The position numbers and the translations under genes are program-made. The notes beneath the pieces were generated by a model that was not told the DNA's origin, ran no database searches, and worked only from the letters and a program-made list of their open reading frames with translations. From Anaplasma platys (GTDB lineage: Bacteria > Pseudomonadota > Alphaproteobacteria > Rickettsiales > Anaplasmataceae), in the NCBI RefSeq assembly GCF_012790675.1, contig NZ_CP046391.1:329579-393578 (forward strand): 64,000 nt of DNA. Reading direction: 5' to 3'. How positions within the stretch are numbered: the stretch's first letter is position 1; each line of letters starts with the position of its first letter. This document shows positions 59,138 through 64,000 of this stretch, in pieces.

Positions 59138-62100
59138 ATGTGGACGAAATTTACTAGCAGAAACTTCCTGAGGTGTACAGCTGCACTATGCATGTTGGCA
59201 ATGTCATCATGTGGGAGCGAAGTTCCTTTTCCAAGATGTGTTTCTGCTGATAATTTCAATAGCAATACTACAATTGCGGTTTCAGCGTATTATTCGGATG
59301 CTAATACCAACGCATTCAGGGCTGAGAATGGGGAATTGGGAGACGGTACTTCACCTGGGGCCACCAAACAAGTAGTGCGTTGGCAAGATACAGGCTTGGT
59401 TACTGATGGCAACGAAATAGTAGTGAAGGTTCAAGGTGCTTGGGTTCCTTGGGACAAATACGGTAACAAGAAAAGTTCTCCAATTGCGGTAAACACAGGA
59501 CTTGTAAGGCCAGCAGACCTTTCCCATGAATTTTACGATTCTGTCGTAGATGTAGAGAAAGTTTGCAGTTATATCACGTACGAAAAACAGGTGGGCAGTT
59601 GCCGATTACAGTGTAGCAAAATTCCTGACGATAAAAGCAGTGTTGAAAGTACTTCCGCTGCCATAGGTCGCCCTTGCTGGCTAGAGAACGGTTATGGAGC
59701 ATATTTGTTATTTAAAAAACCTGGGGATGAAGATCCTAATGCCTCGCTGGGGCTAATGCAATTTCCTAAGTCACCTACAACTCACTTGGCATATGGTAGT
59801 GCTGATGGAGCGGGAGCAGGTAATTACTCATCAAACGGCAAGATATACGATAGCGACTGCGAGCTTGTGAATAATGTTGAAAAAGGATGGAAGATATACG
59901 TAAAAATACTCGACGACTACTATCACGATAATGCTGGGGGGTACAGTCTGGAGTTTACCAAGGGTGTGGTATCTTCAAAATCTTCCGACATATTTGAGCA
60001 TGTGCGCAAGCTGGTTAGAAAGGAGCTAGACAACTCAGGGGAGAAAATCTTCAAAAATATTACACAAAATTCGGCGTTTAAAAACTTTATCTTCGCGATA
60101 ATTACTCTCTTTCTAGTCGTGACCACTCTAGCTTATGTGTTGGGCATGGTACGAACTCCGTTGCCCGATCTGATAATCAGATTGCTCAAAGTGGTTCTGG
60201 TCTTGTTGTTAATATCTCCTGGTAGTTGGGACTTTTTCTATAATCATTTGCTGAAGCTGTTCATTAAGGGAGTGGATGAGATTATTGCTCTGATCAACGG
60301 CTATTCGGTAGGGCATAAGTTTGACGCGGAGAGGCCATTTGCCTTTATGGATGAAATGATCAGAGATAAGATCTTTGCTCCTGTTGTTTGGGAAGCAAAG
60401 GCTAGGGCTCTTATTACTGCCGACTGGTCATCCATCTTCGCGCTTTTAATCATACTAATCGCTGTTCTTTTCTACATAGGTTTGTGTATATACGGTTTCG
60501 TCATCTACCTTACTGCATTTGTTGCGATAACGTTTCTAGTTGGTCTCATGCCTATTTTGTTTGTGGGCATATTGTTCCCAAGATTCAGAAGTTTATTTGA
60601 TGGCTGGCTCACTCAGTGCATCAGCTTTTCGATGCAGGCTATATTGATGTTCACCCTAATAGCTATGTTTAGCACGTTGATAATGCACTACTACTACCGA
60701 ATTTTTGGGTTCACAGCGTGTTATAACGAGTGGATCCATCTGAAGTTAAAGTTCTTGGTGGATCAGAAGTACAGTGAGTGGACTCCAGGACAGAAGTATG
60801 ACACGATAAAAATCGGCTGGGGAGGCATTGAAGACAGAGAGTACCCTGCTGCTGGAACAACTGCTAGATATACATTTACCGGTGGGGGATCAGTAATGAA
60901 GGTTCCGCCGAATTACGACACATACGATTTCAGGTATGTGGATTACCCGTTTTTGGATCCTGATACTGAAAGCGATACTGTCCCCGGTGGGGTAGTTTTG
61001 AGTAAGGATGCTGCGAAAACCGACAAAGCAACCGGCTATAATAAGATTGCTCTGCTTACTAACTCTCTAATAGCTGCTGAGCGTAAAGTAGCAATTGATC
61101 GCCTTTTAACGGGGATAGATAAGGAGCTCGGAAGTATAATGGATAGATCAGGGGTGCCCACGGGCGACCGGCATAATAGGCAAGACTTGGAAGATTTTAG
61201 GAAGAAAATCGCAGATTCTAAGTCTAAAGGAGCAAAAACGCCACAACAAGAAGCTACATTAAAAAAGGAATTAATCGATCTGTTGACAGGTAGAGTACTT
61301 TTTAATCATACAACTCCGGGTACGAAGTTAGAAGAACTGGAAAAGCAGTATGACTACAACATTATAAAGAACATAAAGCAGGGCTGGATTGTGATGTGGT
61401 CAGAGGTTTTTGGCCTCATCTTGATGACGTTTTTGATTTGGCAGATGAGGGCATTTGTCCAGAACCTTGGGGTGGTCCTGGCCGGAGGGGGTATGATGTC
61501 CAGGACCATTGCTTCTATGTATGGTGAGGGATTCACCAGAATCTTTGCAAGTGCTCCGGTAGTTGGCCGCGTTGTTGACAGCATCGACCGTGGCATTGAT
61601 GGGGTGCGGATGATTGCTCGTGACAGGATAAATAGTGTTGCATCAGCAGTCAGTAAGCTACCGGAAAAAGCAGCTGGTAGAATCCCAGTTGTGGGTGGCT
61701 TGTTAGGCTCCATGGTAGAGGGGACAAGACACGTTGCTGGTGGCTTGATGTCCGCGAACACTGAGGAAGATATATACAACATGAAATCTGTATCGCCGGG
61801 GTTAGATTATGCTCGCGCATGGATGGGGGCCCATCTTGGTCGATCTCCTTTAGATGCTCTGAAATACATGGGATCTTATATGGCGGCGCGGGCTACAGGA
61901 TCTACCAGCGGTGGCTTGCTGCACAATTTTAAACAAGACAGGGCAGCACTTCTACGTAATATACGCACTCTCACTAAGGGTGTTGACAAGCATCAGCCCG
62001 GAGTTTATGTGCCCAAGAAGAGTTTTGGTGAGGGTGGGGCAAATCCATTCCGCAGGCCGGATGATGCACAGAATTCTATGGGGCAAGGAGAGCGTGCTCC

Positions 62101-64000
62101 TGCCCTCGTTGATGATCATGGTAACCTGCAAGTAAATCGTGAGAATTTCTGGCATGCCATGGATGCAATGCATGCCCTAAACGTGATGAGGCGCGAGGCT
62201 GATAGTGATATTGCGCAAGCAGCTATCGATAGGGATATAGATAGGCTGCAGAATGAGATTCGCAATGTGCATGAGCAGCGTCCCGGGGAAATTGCAGAGT
62301 TGCTGCAATATGTGAGCCCCACAGGGGAAATCGACTTTGCAGCGTTGGAAGCAAGGGCTGTTGCTTTGCATGCTGTGGGAGGAACGCCAGGGTTACCGTC
62401 GCGTGAACTTGATGTTGATGGGCTCCATTCCGTGCCAGGGTCTGAATCAGAAAGCAGTGTTGCGAGACTCAGGGAAATAGAAGAAACAGGCCGCATGATC
62501 TCTGACGCTTCGGTGCAAGGATTTAGCGATCCTGGTCAGTTGGATCGTGTACATGTGAGTGATGCCGCGACAGTGCAAGATGGCTCAGAACGTGCTTTGG
62601 ATTCGCGACAAATCCCTTATTCCTCCTATGATGAGGTTTCCAGTGTTTCAACTGATCTAGATATAGGTCGTGATGGGGTTGCAGTGCCTCAAGGACAAGA
62701 TGGAGCGGTGGTTGGTGTAGATTCTAGAGATCCACAGAGAGTAATGGAAGATTATACACAACAGCATGCTGCGTCGATGCAAGGAGAAGAAGGGCAACAA
62801 GAAGATTGTGCATTTCAAGCGCGGACCCAGACTGAAGATTTATTTCATGACCAATCAGCGGATATTGATTCAGTCGGCCAGTCGAATTTGACTTCTGACT
62901 CTGGAGATTTAGCGCTCGATCCTGGTGTATCTGAAGGTGAAAATCTTGCTGACAGCCACGTGGGACATGAACAGGATAGGGTTCCTGAAGAAGAGATTTC
63001 TGAAGATTTATCTCGCCGTGATATTGAATCCCAGTTGTTTGAAGATCATTTAGGCCAGGAGGGTGATCGAGCATCAGATATAGAAGAGCGTCATGAAGAG
63101 ACCTATACTCGGGAAGAAGGTGCTTCATTTGCCGAGCATTTAGATCATGAGGAATTGGCTGCGGGAGATCAAGCTGTTCAGTTGGACTCCGTTCGCCGCG
63201 TTGATGATCTTCTGGCAGAGGTTGAAAAGAAAGATGAGATTCACGATGTAAGTGGCAGCGACGAACGAGTAACAGAAGATGTAGAAGGGGAGTTAAGTTC
63301 TGCAGAAGCATCCTCCGACGGTGTGCTATCACCTGCAGAGCCCGAAGATCTTATGGAAACTGTACTGGAGGATACTAAAGATCCAGAGGGTACCATAGAT
63401 ATAGAAGAGTGTCATGAAGAGACCTATACTCGGGAAGAAGGTGCTTCATTTGCCGAGCATTTAGATCATGAGGAATTGGCTGCGGGAGATCAAGCTGTTC
63501 AGTTGGACTCCGTTCGCCGCGTTGATGATCTTCTGGCAGAGGTTGAAAAGAAAGATGAGATTCACGATGTAAGTGGCAGCGACGAACGAGTAACAGAAGA
63601 TGTAGAAGAGGAATTAAGTTCTGCAGAAGCATCCTCCGACGGTGTGCTATCACCTGCAGAGCCCGAAGATCTTATGGAAACTGTAGAGCCTGAAGATCTT
63701 ATGGAAACTGTACTGGAGGATACTAAAGATCCAGAGGGTACCATGGACCCTGAAGGTGTGGTAGAACAGGAGCCAGAGCCACCAGTGGTAGATCTTCTGG
63801 CAGAGGTTGAAAAGAAAGATGAGATTCACGATGTAAGTGGCAGCGACGAACGAGTAACAGAAGATGTAGAAGAGGAATTAAGTTCTGCAGAAGCATCCTC
63901 CGACGGTGTGCTATCACCTGCAGAGCCCGAAGATCTTATGGAAACTGTACCGGAGGATACTACAGATCCAGAGGGTACCATGGACCCTGAAGGTGTGGTA
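59138..64000 (+). CDS. virB6-4: type IV secretion channel protein VirB6, fourth paralogue (3' end beyond window)
   Basis: The ATG at 59138 has AGAGAAG upstream, and the frame stays open for 1621 codons to the last base. A signal-like N-terminus has A-M-S-S-C at Cys25. Soluble region to ~315, then the VirB6 core: a helix at ~317-340, S-P-G-S-W-D-F-F-Y-N-H, helices at ~430-522 and a further one at ~750-790. The rest is a long charged tail; from residue ~1315 it consists of near-identical 107-residue acidic repeats. It is the largest paralogue and is still incomplete at the edge of the window. Confidence 0.93.
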   Translation, partial: MWTKFTSRNFLRCTAALCMLAMSSCGSEVPFPRCVSADNFNSNTTIAVSAYYSDANTNAFRAENGELGDGTSPGATKQVVRWQDTGLVTDGNEIVVKVQGAWVPWDKYGNKKSSPIAVNTGLVRPADLSHEFYDSVVDVEKVCSYITYEKQVGSCRLQCSKIPDDKSSVESTSAAIGRPCWLENGYGAYLLFKKPGDEDPNASLGLMQFPKSPTTHLAYGSADGAGAGNYSSNGKIYDSDCELVNNVEKGWKIYVKILDDYYHDNAGGYSLEFTKGVVSSKSSDIFEHVRKLVRKELDNSGEKIFKNITQNSAFKNFIFAIITLFLVVTTLAYVLGMVRTPLPDLIIRLLKVVLVLLLISPGSWDFFYNHLLKLFIKGVDEIIALINGYSVGHKFDAERPFAFMDEMIRDKIFAPVVWEAKARALITADWSSIFALLIILIAVLFYIGLCIYGFVIYLTAFVAITFLVGLMPILFVGILFPRFRSLFDGWLTQCISFSMQAILMFTLIAMFSTLIMHYYYRIFGFTACYNEWIHLKLKFLVDQKYSEWTPGQKYDTIKIGWGGIEDREYPAAGTTARYTFTGGGSVMKVPPNYDTYDFRYVDYPFLDPDTESDTVPGGVVLSKDAAKTDKATGYNKIALLTNSLIAAERKVAIDRLLTGIDKELGSIMDRSGVPTGDRHNRQDLEDFRKKIADSKSKGAKTPQQEATLKKELIDLLTGRVLFNHTTPGTKLEELEKQYDYNIIKNIKQGWIVMWSEVFGLILMTFLIWQMRAFVQNLGVVLAGGGMMSRTIASMYGEGFTRIFASAPVVGRVVDSIDRGIDGVRMIARDRINSVASAVSKLPEKAAGRIPVVGGLLGSMVEGTRHVAGGLMSANTEEDIYNMKSVSPGLDYARAWMGAHLGRSPLDALKYMGSYMAARATGSTSGGLLHNFKQDRAALLRNIRTLTKGVDKHQPGVYVPKKSFGEGGANPFRRPDDAQNSMGQGERAPALVDDHGNLQVNRENFWHAMDAMHALNVMRREADSDIAQAAIDRDIDRLQNEIRNVHEQRPGEIAELLQYVSPTGEIDFAALEARAVALHAVGGTPGLPSRELDVDGLHSVPGSESESSVARLREIEETGRMISDASVQGFSDPGQLDRVHVSDAATVQDGSERALDSRQIPYSSYDEVSSVSTDLDIGRDGVAVPQGQDGAVVGVDSRDPQRVMEDYTQQHAASMQGEEGQQEDCAFQARTQTEDLFHDQSADIDSVGQSNLTSDSGDLALDPGVSEGENLADSHVGHEQDRVPEEEISEDLSRRDIESQLFEDHLGQEGDRASDIEERHEETYTREEGASFAEHLDHEELAAGDQAVQLDSVRRVDDLLAEVEKKDEIHDVSGSDERVTEDVEGELSSAEASSDGVLSPAEPEDLMETVLEDTKDPEGTIDIEECHEETYTREEGASFAEHLDHEELAAGDQAVQLDSVRRVDDLLAEVEKKDEIHDVSGSDERVTEDVEEELSSAEASSDGVLSPAEPEDLMETVEPEDLMETVLEDTKDPEGTMDPEGVVEQEPEPPVVDLLAEVEKKDEIHDVSGSDERVTEDVEEELSSAEASSDGVLSPAEPEDLMETVPEDTTDPEGTMDPEGVV
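63080..63400 (+). repeat. virB6-4 tail repeat, copy 1 (321 bp)
   Basis: A 321-base unit (107 codons, in frame) beginning I-E-E-R-H-E-E-T-Y and ending E-G-T-I-D. The next copy starts at exactly +321 and differs at only a few bases, for example gaagagcgt versus gaagagtgt. Confidence 0.95.
63401..63790 (+). repeat. virB6-4 tail repeat, copy 2 with nested duplication
   Basis: The second copy follows without a gap. Near its end the 27-base block encoding E-P-E-D-L-M-E-T-V occurs twice in a row (the copy starting ~63657 and the copy after it). After T-K-D-P-E-G-T-M-D it continues through a short proline-rich link (E-P-E-P-P) instead of restarting at I-E-E. Confidence 0.9.
63791..64000 (+). repeat. 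virB6-4 tail repeat, partial copy 3
   Basis: It re-enters the unit in the middle, at D-L-L-A-E-V-E-K-K-D, 264 bases (88 codons) after the same point in copy 2. It runs to the window edge, so more copies may follow. It is almost identical to copies 1 and 2. Confidence 0.92.

Noticed and set aside
62724-63917. Three nearly identical minus-strand frames beginning M-I-A-H-R-R-R-M-L
   Set aside because: They are the antisense of the virB6-4 tail repeats; same-length open frames on the opposite strand are a by-product of the acidic coding repeat.

Overview
The window looks like a chromosome segment of an Anaplasma of the marginale/centrale/ovis group (Rickettsiales, Anaplasmataceae). The evidence is the gene set and order: sodB-virB3-virB4 followed by four virB6-like genes of very unequal size, the small class I NrdA, the Pal/OmpA-type lipoprotein, the reduced Mrp antiporter set, and long gene-poor gaps. 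Base composition looks roughly balanced by eye, which fits this group better than the more AT-rich A. phagocytophilum or Ehrlichia. This is inferred from protein content; no database search was run.

Layout. 1-4.1 kb: the 3' end of ksgA, a small dciA-like gene, a long empty stretch, then ispA with an overlapping gene for a membrane-anchored protein with two FKBP-like domains. 4.4-9.4 kb: tRNA-Glu, nrdA, ruvX, a gap, purA. 10.8-15.2 kb: a Pal/OmpA lipoprotein diverging from an M32 carboxypeptidase-like gene whose active site is broken, which runs into tkt. 15.2-24.2 kb: Mrp-type antiporter genes (F, G, an MbhD/E-like fusion, B, C), then rng/rne, dnaK and a RatA/COQ10 gene, then a separate MrpD-like gene. 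24.2-27.5 kb: ffh, era and a PolB-like exonuclease. 28.3-35.6 kb: a retropepsin-like protease, pepP, hemD, an exported glutamine-amidotransferase-like protein, priA and rpmB (GTG start inside a longer reading frame). 35.6-45.3 kb: rluD, pccA, an unrecognised protein with a histidine-rich tail, lipA, tRNA-Arg and pstA. 45.7-64 kb: sodB-virB3-virB4-virB6-1/-2/-3/-4, the last running off the window.

How the genes work together. Most are core housekeeping (translation, DNA precursors and replication restart, cofactors, heme, protein targeting). The last 18 kb is half of the split type IV secretion system typical of the family: an inner-membrane ATPase and four polytopic channel proteins, three with lipoprotein-like N-termini, two with very long acidic tails, and one with near-identical 107-codon repeats. 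The most unusual items are the inactive-looking M32 protein, the tandem FKBP-like membrane protein, the split and incomplete Mrp cluster, the exported GATase, the histidine-rich hypothetical protein and the repeat tail of virB6-4. About a sixth of the window has no recognisable gene.
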